Shown piece by piece: positions 1-7,802 of a stretch of 64,000 bases of DNA (the stretch's first letter is position 1; every line of letters begins with the position of its first letter). The notes beneath the pieces were generated by a model. It saw nothing but the letters and a program-made list of their open reading frames with translations, did not search any database and was not told where the DNA came from. The translations under genes were made by a program, and so were the position numbers. Origin of the DNA: JAOUEA01 sp038249195 (GTDB lineage: Bacteria > Actinomycetota > UBA4738 > HRBIN12); NCBI GenBank assembly GCA_038249195.1, contig JBBRWM010000008.1:36661-100660 (forward strand), written 5' to 3'.

Positions 1-483
1 TGCCTCGGGAGGGGAACCCGACGCCGCCGCCTCGGCGGCCATGTTGGTCTGCAGGCAATCCGCGAACTGCTGCGTGAGCTTCTTGGAGATCTCGGGCAGC
101 AACCCACGCGAGAGCTGTGCGGCCGCGCCCGTCAGCGTGATCTCGGCCTCCATCTTGATCGTGGTCTCGTCGGAGGTAGGGCCGGGCTCGAGCCACGAGG
201 TCACGTTGGCGTTGGCGGCGCCCTTGCCCTTCTGCTCCATGCCCTTGGCCGTGAGGCTCACGCGGTGAGCGGCGTCGTCGCGCTCGGTCATCTCCACGGC
301 TCCGGCGAACGAGAGCGCGACTGGCCCGAACTTCGCCTTGAGCGTTCCCTTCCAGTGGCGGTCGTCCACGATCTCGGTGAGCTCGGCACCCGGCATGCAC
401 GGAGCGATCTTCTCCACGTCGAGCAGGTACCGCCACAGCGGGTCGACCGGCGACGTCACCGTGAACGTGTTCTCGATCAGCAT
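1..483 (-). CDS. coxG: CoxG-type SRPBCC protein, C-terminus beyond window edge
   Basis: A START/SRPBCC-fold protein of the CoxG family, which in CO oxidisers helps anchor or recruit CO dehydrogenase at the membrane. The gene enters from the left edge, so only about 160 N-terminal residues are visible. They open MLIENTFTVTSPVDPLWRYL and continue through the PGAEL segment and alternating strands typical of the family. The ATG at 483 is the only start close to the preceding gene. It is the last visible gene of the minus-strand operon coxM-coxS-coxL-XdhC/YHS-coxG, 67 bases downstream of the XdhC/YHS gene. The usual Pro/Ala-rich tail and terminal membrane helix would lie outside the window. The family call is firm; the exact role is inferred from context. 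Confidence 0.85.
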   Translation of the reverse strand, partial: MLIENTFTVTSPVDPLWRYLLDVEKIAPCMPGAELTEIVDDRHWKGTLKAKFGPVALSFAGAVEMTERDDAAHRVSLTAKGMEQKGKGAANANVTSWLEPGPTSDETTIKMEAEITLTGAAAQLSRGLLPEISKKLTQQFADCLQTNMAAEAAASGSPPEA

Positions 484-550
484 CTGGATCCAGCCTCCCA
501 GGTTCCTGACCGGTTCCGCCGGCCCTTCGCCGGCCGGGTTGCGAACCGGG

Positions 551-1504
551 TCACGGTGTGGCCGTCTCGAAGTCGGCGGGCGAGGCGGCGAAGCGTTCCC
601 TGCATCCGGCCGAGCAGAAGTAGTAAGTCCGGCCCGCGTGCGTCGCCACGTAGCGGGCCGACGCGATGTCGACCGTCATCCCGCAGACTGGGTCGAGGGC
701 CTCGTGTCGCGCGGGCGCGACCGCGTGCGGACCGCCGGGAAGGGCGCCGGCGGCGCGCAGCTGGACGAGCTCGGCGAGGATCGCCACGGCGATCTCCTGG
801 TTGGGTAGGTGCCCGAGGTCGAGGCCGGCCGGCGCGTGCACGCGATCGAGGTCCTCCTGCGGCACGCCGCGGTCGCGCAGGTACCCGAGCACCGACGCCG
901 CGCGCTTGCGCGACGCGATCAGTCCCACGTAGGCGGCCGGCGTGGCGAGGGCACGTTGCAGCGCGTCCTCGTCGTAGTGCCCTTGGGTCGCCACCACGAT
1001 GAACGATCCTTCGTCGACGCCGGCAGCGCTCAGATCCATCGATCCCGCGGCCCCCGCGTCGGCCTCCTCATCCAGGACCGCGACGCGCCACCCCAGGGCG
1101 CGCCCCAGTCCGGCGAGCACGTCGACGGCGGGCGAGCGCCCGATCACAGCGAGGTGGGGAGACGGCAGGACGGGTTCCACGTACACCTCCAGTGCGCCTT
1201 CGCTCTGACACGCGATGGGGATGTTCACGACCCCGTCTCGCCCGCCGCGTTCGAGGTCCTCCGGAATGCCGAGGAAGAGCAGCCGCGGCGTGCCCTCCTC
1301 GAGCGCGCGCAAGCCCTCGCGGATCACGGTGGGCTCGGCGCAGGCCCCCCCGAGCCAGCCATCGATCGCGCCGTCCGGCGTGATCAGCGCGGTCGAGCCG
1401 GGCTTGCCCGAGGAGGGCGCCCGACTCCACACGACGGTGGCCACGACGAAGGGCTGACCATCGCGCGCAAGCGTCGCGGCCCGTTCGAGGATGTCGGGAC
1501 GCAC
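551..1504 (-). CDS. XdhC/CoxI-family maturation factor fused to a C-terminal YHS domain
   Basis: XdhC-type proteins bind molybdenum cofactor and help sulfurate or insert it into molybdenum hydroxylases; CoxF and CoxI are the CO-dehydrogenase relatives. Residues 1-260 carry the two XdhC modules: an N-terminal part with GKPGSTALI and GGACAEPTV, and a Rossmann-like part ending in GLDLGHLPNQEIAVAI. Residues 271-317 form a separate YHS domain, DPVCGMTVD then FCSAGC, with cysteines 274, 297 and 301 positioned as in metal-binding YHS/TRASH modules. The ATG at 1504 lies 1 base past the coxL stop, so the genes are tightly coupled. Form I CO dehydrogenase needs a Mo-S-Cu cluster, so a metal-binding tail on the cofactor factor is suggestive of copper handling. 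That last point is inference. Confidence 0.88.
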   Translation of the reverse strand: MRPDILERAATLARDGQPFVVATVVWSRAPSSGKPGSTALITPDGAIDGWLGGACAEPTVIREGLRALEEGTPRLLFLGIPEDLERGGRDGVVNIPIACQSEGALEVYVEPVLPSPHLAVIGRSPAVDVLAGLGRALGWRVAVLDEEADAGAAGSMDLSAAGVDEGSFIVVATQGHYDEDALQRALATPAAYVGLIASRKRAASVLGYLRDRGVPQEDLDRVHAPAGLDLGHLPNQEIAVAILAELVQLRAAGALPGGPHAVAPARHEALDPVCGMTVDIASARYVATHAGRTYYFCSAGCRERFAASPADFETATP

Positions 1505-1505
1505 C

Positions 1506-3863
1506 TCAGCCGCTCGCCGCCTTCGCGGACTCGATGGCCTCCCAGACCTTGGCGGAGGTGACCGGCATGTCGATGTTCGTGATCCCGAACGGCTGCAGCG
1601 CGTCGATGACGGCGTTCACGTAGGCGGCGGGGGAGCCCACCGTGGCGGATTCGCCCACGCCCTTGGCGCCGATGGGGTGGTGCGGCGAAGGCGTGACCGT
1701 CTCCCCGAGCTCGAAGCGCGGCGTCTCCCACGCCGTCGGCAGGAGGTAGTCCATGAAGTTCGACCCGATGCAGTTGCCGCTCTCGTCGAACGTGATCAGC
1801 TGCATCGCCGCGATCCCGAAGCCCTCGGTCAGGCCCCCGTGGATCTGGCCCTCCACGATCATCGGGTTGATGCGCACGCCGCAGTCGTCGACCGCCACCA
1901 TCCGCCGCACCTTCCACACGCCCGTGTCCGGATCGACCTCGACCGCAACCGCGTACGTGCCGAACGGGAACGTGAGGTTGGGAGGGTCGTAGTAGTAGTT
2001 GGCCTCGAGCCCGGCCTCCATCCCGTCGGGGAAGTCGGTGTAGGCCGCGAACGCGACCTCCTGGATCGTCTTGACCTTGTCGGGGGCGCCCTTCACGAAG
2101 AAGTTCCCGGCCTCGAACTCGATGTCCTCCTCGGCGACCTCCAGCAGGTGTGCGGCGAGCTTGCGCGCTTTCTCGCGGACCCGGCGCGTGACCATCGCGG
2201 TGGCCGCGCCGGACACGGGCGTGGAGCGTGACGCGTACGTGCCGAGGCCGTAGGGCGTGTTGTCCGTGTCGCCGTGCATGACCTTGATGTCCTCGGGCTG
2301 GATACCGATCTCCTCGGCGACGATCTGCGCGAACGTGGTCTCGTGGCCTTGTCCCTGCGTCTGGACGCTGATCTTCAGCACGGCCTTGCCGGTCGGGTGG
2401 ATCCGCAGCTCGGCCCCGTCGTTCATCTTCAACCCGAGGATGTCGTAGTCCTTGTGCGGTCCGGCACCCACGACCTCCGTGAACGACGCGAGCCCGATGC
2501 CGTAGAGCTTGCCCTCGGCGCGCGCGGTCTCCTGCTCCGCCCGCAGCTCCGCGTACCCGATCTTCTTTTGCGCGAGCTTCATGGCGGCCACGTAGTCACC
2601 GGAGTCGTAGACGAAGCCGGTAGCCGATGCGTACGGGAACTGGTCCTTCTGGATGAAGTTCTTCAGCCGCAGGTCCGCCGGGTCCATGCCGAGCTCGTAG
2701 GCGGCGTTCTGCACCAGCCGCTCGATCAGGTAGGACGCCTCCGTCACGCGGAACGAGCATCGATAGGCGACGCCACCGGGGGCCTTGTTCGTGTATGCGC
2801 CGTCCGCCGCGACGTGGACGGCCGGCAGGTCGTAGGAGCCGCTCACGATGTGGAAGAGCCCCACCTTGAACTTCGACGGCTGGGCGTCGGCGTGGAACGC
2901 GCCCTCGTCGGCGAGGAGGGAAGCGCGCAGGCCGAGCATCGTGCCGTCCGCCTTGAGCGCCAGCTCTCCGTGCATGTGGAAGTCGCGGGCGAACCCGGTC
3001 GAGATCAGGTTGTCCGTGCGCTCCTCGATCCACTTCACGGGCCGACCGATCAGGAGCGAGGCCGCCGTTGCGATCACGTAGCCGGGGTACACCGGCACCT
3101 TGTTGCCGAAGCCGCCGCCGATATCGGGCGAGACGATGCGGATCTTCTCCTCGGGCAGGCCGGCCACCAGCGCGAACACCGTGCGGACCGCGTGGGGCGC
3201 CTGCGACGTCATGTAGATCGTGGCCTGGCCCGTCGCGGGATTCACGTCGGCCACGCAGCCACAGGTTTCCAGCGGCGCCGGGTGGCAGCGCGGGTAGAAG
3301 GTGTCGAGCGACACCACCTTGTCCGCCTCGACGAACGCCCTGTCCGTGGCCTCCTTGTCGCCCGTCTCCCAATGGTAGATGTGGTTGCCGGTCTGATCCT
3401 CCTTGTCCGTGCGGATCACCGGAGCGTCGGGCTCGAGCGCGCGCTGGGGCGTCACGACCGGCTCCAACGGGTCGTAGTCGACCTCGATCAACTCAAGGGC
3501 GTCCTTGGCGACGTACGGGTCCTCCGCGACCACCGCCGCCACCTCCTGCCCCTGGAAGCGAACCTTGTCGGTGACGAGCACCGCCTGCGTGTCGCTGGAG
3601 AGGGTGGGCATCCACGCGAGGTTGTGTTGGGCCATGAGCTCGCCCGTGACCACGGCGACAACTCCGGGGAGGGCCTGCGCGGCGCTCGCATCGATTCCGT
3701 TCAGGGTCGCGTGTGCGTAGGGGCTGCGCAGGATCGCCATGTACAACATCTTGGGAAGGTGGACGTCGTCGATGTAGTTGCCGGCGCCGCGGATGAACCG
3801 GTCGTCTTCCACCCGGCGGACGTTGTGTCCGATCCCGCGGATCGCTTCGGTCTCGGTTGCCAT
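1506..3863 (-). CDS. coxL: Aerobic CO dehydrogenase large subunit, form I
   Basis: Catalytic molybdopterin subunit of the CoxLMS carbon monoxide dehydrogenase, which oxidises CO to CO2 and passes electrons through FeS and FAD to the respiratory chain. It has 785 residues, close to the family size of about 800. The diagnostic loop AYRCSFR lies at residues 366-372, with Cys369 the ligand of copper in the Mo-S-Cu site; this loop separates form I enzymes from form II (AYRGAGR). The conserved active-site glutamate is Glu738 in GVGES. The N-terminal fold (GHNVRRVEDDRFIRGAGNYIDD) and the GGFGNK motif are typical. It is the third gene of the operon, 36 bases after coxS, matching the M-S-L order of form I clusters. 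The motif is direct sequence evidence; activity is not shown. Confidence 0.95.
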   Translation of the reverse strand: MATETEAIRGIGHNVRRVEDDRFIRGAGNYIDDVHLPKMLYMAILRSPYAHATLNGIDASAAQALPGVVAVVTGELMAQHNLAWMPTLSSDTQAVLVTDKVRFQGQEVAAVVAEDPYVAKDALELIEVDYDPLEPVVTPQRALEPDAPVIRTDKEDQTGNHIYHWETGDKEATDRAFVEADKVVSLDTFYPRCHPAPLETCGCVADVNPATGQATIYMTSQAPHAVRTVFALVAGLPEEKIRIVSPDIGGGFGNKVPVYPGYVIATAASLLIGRPVKWIEERTDNLISTGFARDFHMHGELALKADGTMLGLRASLLADEGAFHADAQPSKFKVGLFHIVSGSYDLPAVHVAADGAYTNKAPGGVAYRCSFRVTEASYLIERLVQNAAYELGMDPADLRLKNFIQKDQFPYASATGFVYDSGDYVAAMKLAQKKIGYAELRAEQETARAEGKLYGIGLASFTEVVGAGPHKDYDILGLKMNDGAELRIHPTGKAVLKISVQTQGQGHETTFAQIVAEEIGIQPEDIKVMHGDTDNTPYGLGTYASRSTPVSGAATAMVTRRVREKARKLAAHLLEVAEEDIEFEAGNFFVKGAPDKVKTIQEVAFAAYTDFPDGMEAGLEANYYYDPPNLTFPFGTYAVAVEVDPDTGVWKVRRMVAVDDCGVRINPMIVEGQIHGGLTEGFGIAAMQLITFDESGNCIGSNFMDYLLPTAWETPRFELGETVTPSPHHPIGAKGVGESATVGSPAAYVNAVIDALQPFGITNIDMPVTSAKVWEAIESAKAASG

Positions 3864-3899
3864 CGGTGAGTGCGCTCCCTTCGAGATCTGGGTCGAGGT

Positions 3900-4403
3900 T
3901 CAGGCGTTGGCGGGCTCGGAGACGGACTCGGCGGCGCTCGCCTTCTCGCGGGCCGCGGCCTGGATCGCCTTGACGATGTTCATGTACCCCGTGCAGCGGC
4001 AGATGTTGCCCGAGATCGCCCAGCGAACGTCGTCGTCGCTCGGTTCCGGGTTCCGCTCGATGAGCGCGGCACCCACCAACATCATGCCGGGCGTGCAGTA
4101 GCCGCACTGCAGGCCGTGCTCTTCCTTGAACGCCGCCTGGATCGGGTTCAGTGCGGCCCCGTCCATGAGGCCCTCGACGGTCGTGACCTCCCGGCCGTCG
4201 GCCTGGACGCCGAACAGAGTGCAGGACTTCACGGGCTCGCCGTCGAGCAGGACGGTGCACGCACCGCAGTTGGAGGTGTCGCAGCCCACGTGGGTGCCGG
4301 TGAGCTCGAAGACCTCCCGGATGAGGTGCACGAGCAACAGCCGGTCTTCGACGTCCGCCGAGCGTTCGGTGCCGTTGACGCCGACCTTGATCTCCATCGT
4401 CAT
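3900..4403 (-). CDS. coxS: CO dehydrogenase small 2x[2Fe-2S] subunit, form I operon
   Basis: Electron-transfer subunit of the CO dehydrogenase, 167 residues. The N-terminal plant-ferredoxin-type cluster site is GCDTSNCGACTVLLDG followed by a later Cys (SCTLF). The C-terminal cluster site is QCGYCTPGM with CRCTGY. The tail AREKASAAESVSEPANA is slightly longer than usual. The ATG at 4403 (MTMEIKVGVNG) follows a purine-rich stretch GGAACGGAGAG; a second ATG six bases in is possible. The gene sits 20 bases after coxM and 36 bases before coxL. An upstream in-frame open stretch antisense to nothing useful lies inside coxM and was not used as the start. Confidence 0.95.
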   Translation of the reverse strand: MTMEIKVGVNGTERSADVEDRLLLVHLIREVFELTGTHVGCDTSNCGACTVLLDGEPVKSCTLFGVQADGREVTTVEGLMDGAALNPIQAAFKEEHGLQCGYCTPGMMLVGAALIERNPEPSDDDVRWAISGNICRCTGYMNIVKAIQAAAREKASAAESVSEPANA

Positions 4404-4423
4404 CGCTCTCCGTTCCTCGATCG

Positions 4424-5293
4424 CTAGGCCGCGTTGGCGGTCTCGAGCGCGTGGGCGAGCCCGCGGCGCACGTAGATATCCACCATGTGTCGCTTGTATC
4501 CCTGCGGTCCCCGCACATCGGAGACCGGGTTCGATGCCGCGGCCGCCAACCGCCCCGCTTCCGCGAACGCCTCGTCCGTGGGCGCGGCGCCTGCGAGCGA
4601 TGCCTCGGCGTCGGTCGCCTCGAGGTTCTTCAGCCCGACGCCGGTCATCGCGATCCCCGCGCGGCCGATCGAGCCGTTCGACAGCGTGAGCGCGACGGCC
4701 ACGCCGACCGTGGCCCAATCGCCCACCTTGCGCTCGAGCTTGAGGTAGTCACCGCCGGAACGCGCCGCGGCCTCGGGCACGCGGATCGCGGTGAGCACCT
4801 CGTTGGGCTCGATGGATGTGGTGAACGTGTCCACGAGGAAGTCGGCGATGGGGACCTCGCGCTCCCCGCCCGCGCTCGTGAGGACGACGCTCGCACCGAG
4901 GGCGAGCATGACCGAGCCCATGTCCCCGGCAGGGTCGGCATGGGCGAGGGAGCCTCCCACCGTGCCGAGGTTGCGGATCAACGGGTCGGCGATCTGCGGG
5001 ACCGCGCGCGCGATGGTGGGGTACCGCGAGGAGATCAGGTCCGACGCGATCACGTCGCGGTAGCGCGCGAGCGCCCCGATGTGCAGGTGACCGTCGCGCT
5101 CCGCGATCTCCGCGAGCCCCTCCACGTGATTGATGTCCACGAGGTGCTCGGGGTTCGCGAAGCGGAGCTTCATCATGGGGATCAGGCTCTGCCCGCCGGC
5201 CAGGACCTTGGCGTCCTCGCCGTGGGTGCCGAGGAGCTGCAGCGCCTCCTCGAGCGTGGCGGCCCGGTGGTACTGGAACCGTGAGGGCAGCAC
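4424..5293 (-). CDS. coxM: CO dehydrogenase medium FAD-binding subunit, form I operon
   Basis: FAD-binding subunit, 289 residues, of the molybdenum hydroxylase CO dehydrogenase. It takes electrons from CoxS and reduces the quinone pool. FAD-contact motifs are visible: AGGQSLIPMMKLR near residue 32 and TVGGSLAHADPAGD near residue 110. The C-terminal CO_deh_flav_C region is present up to MVDIYVRRGLAHAL. It is the first gene of the minus-strand operon. A promoter and a flanking inverted repeat lie 55-90 bases upstream, and the start region has a GAAGGGAG ribosome-binding site. Gene order M-S-L is characteristic of form I clusters. Confidence 0.94.
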   Translation of the reverse strand: MLPSRFQYHRAATLEEALQLLGTHGEDAKVLAGGQSLIPMMKLRFANPEHLVDINHVEGLAEIAERDGHLHIGALARYRDVIASDLISSRYPTIARAVPQIADPLIRNLGTVGGSLAHADPAGDMGSVMLALGASVVLTSAGGEREVPIADFLVDTFTTSIEPNEVLTAIRVPEAAARSGGDYLKLERKVGDWATVGVAVALTLSNGSIGRAGIAMTGVGLKNLEATDAEASLAGAAPTDEAFAEAGRLAAAASNPVSDVRGPQGYKRHMVDIYVRRGLAHALETANAA

Positions 5294-5347
5294 GTGGTTC
5301 TCCCTTCATGCGGTGTTGGCCGGCGGCCACCGAGGTCGGGCGGCCCC

Positions 5348-5384
5348 CTCAACGCATATCAACACGACCGTTGAGTTCGGGCAA
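5348..5384 (-). promoter_or_regulatory. Putative promoter and operator of the form I cox operon
   Basis: On the minus strand a -35 box TTGCCC (5384-5379) and a -10-like TGATAT (5361-5356) are separated by 17 bases, 63 bases before the coxM start. A perfect 7-base inverted repeat, CTCAACG at 5348-5354 and CGTTGAG at 5369-5375, has half-site centres 21 bases apart and brackets the -10 box. This is the geometry expected for a dimeric repressor or activator bound on one face of the helix. The regulator is not identified. Confidence 0.5.
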
Positions 5385-5411
5385 CTCGGACGGGAGCCGG
5401 GCGTCGCGGCC

Positions 5412-6545
5412 CTACCGGGCCTCGGCGCCGGGGCGGGGACGATCGTGGATGGGGCCGGGGCGCTCCTTGAGGAACCCGCCGTGGCGCCCGCGGCGAACGG
5501 CCACGATCTCCGCGGCGATGGACTGCGCGATCTCCTCCGGGCCCTCGCCTCCCAGGTCCAGGCCGGCGGGACCGTGGATGCGCGCCCGCACCTCCTCGGG
5601 GATCGCCACGCCTTCTTCGCGCAGCTCCATCAGCAGGCGCTCGGTGCGGGCGGCCGGCCCCAGCATGGCGATGTACGGCGCGGGCGAGCCCACCAGAGCG
5701 CGCAGGTACTCCTTGTCGCGCAGGAAGTTGTGCGTCATCACCACGGCGTAGGTGTGGTCGTCGATCGCGGCGGCCTCGGCCGCCCGTTCCGGAGCCTCCA
5801 CCGGCACGAAGCCGGCGGCCTCCGGGTAGCGCTCATGGGTGAGGAACCCGGGACGATCGTCCACCACGAACGCGTTCCACCCCAGCCCGGCCGCGGCGCG
5901 CACCATCGGGATGGCGTCGTGTCCGGCCCCACACACGACCAGGCGCAACGGCGGCTCGAGCACCTCAACGAACGCCCGCACGCCGCCCGGCAGGTTCCTG
6001 ATCTCCGACCTCCCCAGCGCGAGTTGTTCGCCCCCCACCGCGAGCGCCTCCACATCGACCGCGGCGTCGCCCAGCGAGCCCTCCCCATCGCTCGATGGAC
6101 CTACCACGAGCCGCGCCCCGGGCTCCACGCCGGCGCGCCCGGACTCCAACACGGTCACCAGGCAGATCGGGCGCGCCTCCTCCAGCGCCATCCGCAGCGC
6201 CCCGGCCACCTCGGCGGCCTGTTCGGCCGGCTCGATGAAGACCTCGATCGCGCCGTTGCATCCAAGGCCCAGGCCCCACACGGCGTCGTCGTCCGCCGTG
6301 AGGTCCCATCCCGCGAGGCGGGCCGTGCCCTCGTCCATCACCACGCGCGCCAGGTCAGCCACGTCCCCCTCGAGGCACCCGCCGCTGATGTTGCCGATCG
6401 GGGCGCCCTCCTCGGGGACCAGGAGGCGCGCTCCCGGGCGCCGATAGGTGGACCCGCGCACCGCGACGATCGTGGCGAGCGCCATGCGCTCCCCGCGCGC
6501 GGACAGCGACTCGATCGCCGCGAGCACGTCGCCGATCTCGCTCAT
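5412..6545 (-). CDS. XdhC/CoxI-family molybdenum hydroxylase maturation protein
   Basis: Full-length XdhC-type protein, 377 residues, predicted to handle or sulfurate molybdenum cofactor for the neighbouring hydroxylases. The N-terminal XdhC module has GSTYRRPGARLLV, GNISGGCLEGDV and GLGCNGAIEVFIEP. The C-terminal Rossmann module has RLVVCGAGHDAIP, VDDRPGFL and the ending GLDLGGEGPEEIAQSI. The ATG at 6545 is preceded by TACCAT six bases upstream, fitting a leaderless promoter. The reading frame stays open far upstream, but that part is antisense to the form II cox genes and lacks family similarity. It lies between the two cox operons, so it may serve either enzyme. Unlike the XdhC protein downstream, it has no YHS tail. 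Confidence 0.9.
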   Translation of the reverse strand: MSEIGDVLAAIESLSARGERMALATIVAVRGSTYRRPGARLLVPEEGAPIGNISGGCLEGDVADLARVVMDEGTARLAGWDLTADDDAVWGLGLGCNGAIEVFIEPAEQAAEVAGALRMALEEARPICLVTVLESGRAGVEPGARLVVGPSSDGEGSLGDAAVDVEALAVGGEQLALGRSEIRNLPGGVRAFVEVLEPPLRLVVCGAGHDAIPMVRAAAGLGWNAFVVDDRPGFLTHERYPEAAGFVPVEAPERAAEAAAIDDHTYAVVMTHNFLRDKEYLRALVGSPAPYIAMLGPAARTERLLMELREEGVAIPEEVRARIHGPAGLDLGGEGPEEIAQSIAAEIVAVRRGRHGGFLKERPGPIHDRPRPGAEAR

Positions 6546-6626
6546 GCCCCGATGGTAGCCGGGCCCGCGAGGTCGGTACGCCCTCGGGCTAACGCCCGGG
6601 GTCCCGGCGGCCGATAGGGGAGCGGG

Positions 6627-7193
6627 ATGAGCGACACCTTCGAGTTCCGCATGGTTCCGATTCCGCTGCGTCGCCGCGTGCGTCCGCGCACCCTCGTGAT
6701 CGTGTTCGTCGTGCTGGTGGTGGGCTTCGCCGTGGGTTGGTTCGGCCGCTGGGTGAGCGCGAGTGAGCGGGCGAGCTTCCTCCTCGCGCCGGCGCCCGCC
6801 CAATCGAACTTCGTCGACACGCTCGACGGCGTGGTGGCCCCCGAGGTCGCGGGCAACACGGTGGCGGCGCCCGAAGACCGCCTGGCGCGCTCGACGGCGA
6901 GGCGCGCCGTGGCGGCCGCCCGGCGGATCGCACACGGGCCGACGTCCTTCGTCGAGGCGGGGCCGGCCCAGCTCGCGAAGCGGATGCGCTCGGTGACGTT
7001 CTCCGACGGCCCGTCCGCCGCTCCTGCGGTGGCGAGTGTGGCCGCCACCGGCCACGCCTGGGCCGTCGCCGTGATGTCGACGAGCGGCCGATGCTTCTAC
7101 CTCCGCCTCGACGACGGCGGGCGCATCGACCGGGGCTCGTCGCTCACCGATTGCACCGGAGCGGCCGCGCTCGGCGCGAGCGGCGGCTGGTAG
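6627..7193 (+). CDS. Membrane-anchored pilin-like hypothetical protein
   Basis: Unrecognised protein of 188 residues. A basic N-terminus (RRRVRPR) precedes one transmembrane helix at about residues 23-42 (LVIVFVVLVVGFAVGWF). The rest is predicted to be outside the membrane. The C-terminus contains CFYLRL, a second cysteine about 18 residues later, and ends in Trp. The same layout (N-terminal helix, two late cysteines, final Trp) recurs in the genes at 29257 and 50481, and CFYL[RK]L is shared with the former. This is reminiscent of minor pilins or pseudopilins, but no prepilin peptidase site is obvious. A GGGGAGCGGG ribosome-binding site precedes the ATG. Confidence 0.7.
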   Translation: MSDTFEFRMVPIPLRRRVRPRTLVIVFVVLVVGFAVGWFGRWVSASERASFLLAPAPAQSNFVDTLDGVVAPEVAGNTVAAPEDRLARSTARRAVAAARRIAHGPTSFVEAGPAQLAKRMRSVTFSDGPSAAPAVASVAATGHAWAVAVMSTSGRCFYLRLDDGGRIDRGSSLTDCTGAAALGASGGW

Positions 7194-7316
7194 GGCGACC
7201 CACCCTTCCCGGCTCGCGGCGCGGCTTACGTCGGTTCGCGCGAGCGAAGGGTCCCGGCTAGACTCCCTCGCTATCACCAACCGACCGATCCGGGTCCGTC
7301 GAAGAGGGGGTCGCCA

Positions 7317-7793
7317 GTGACGCATGTCTCCGTATCCGTGAACGGGGAGGCGCGCGAGGCCGATGTCGAGCCGCGCACGCTCCTCGTGTACTTCCTGCGG
7401 GAGACCCTCGGTCTCACCGGCACGAACGTGGGGTGCGACACGTCGAGCTGCGGGGCGTGCACCGTGCTGCTCGACGGGGAGTCCGTGAAGTCCTGCACGC
7501 TCCTGGCGGCCCAGGTCGACGGGCGCGAGGTCACCACCATCGAGGCCCTCGCCGATGGCGAGCGACTCAACCCGCTCCAGGAGGCCTTCCATCGCAACCA
7601 CGGCCTGCAGTGCGGGTTCTGCACGCCGGGCATGGTGATGGCGGCAACGAGCTTCCTCAAGGAGAACCCCGCGCCGACGCAGGAGGAGGTCCGCGAGGCC
7701 CTCGAGGGCAACCTCTGTCGCTGCACCGGGTACCAGAACATCGTGAAGTCGATCCTCGATGCCGCCGGTTCGATGAGCGGCGCGACGACCTAA
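7317..7793 (+). CDS. Molybdenum hydroxylase [2Fe-2S] small subunit, form II cox operon
   Basis: CoxS-like electron-transfer subunit of 158 residues. Cluster site I is GCDTSSCGACTVLLDG with a later Cys (SCTLLAA). Cluster site II is QCGFCTPGM plus CRCTGYQNIV. The start is the GTG at 7317 (MTHVSVSVNG), preceded by a GAAGAGGGGG ribosome-binding site. The next gene starts 10 bases after its stop, behind AAGGAGG. A possible -10 box TAGACT lies at 7259-7264. It is the first gene of a plus-strand S-L-M operon, the order typical of form II clusters, and is clearly homologous to the coxS at 3900-4403. Confidence 0.93.
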   Translation: MTHVSVSVNGEAREADVEPRTLLVYFLRETLGLTGTNVGCDTSSCGACTVLLDGESVKSCTLLAAQVDGREVTTIEALADGERLNPLQEAFHRNHGLQCGFCTPGMVMAATSFLKENPAPTQEEVREALEGNLCRCTGYQNIVKSILDAAGSMSGATT

Positions 7794-7802
7794 GGAGGAC
7801 CG

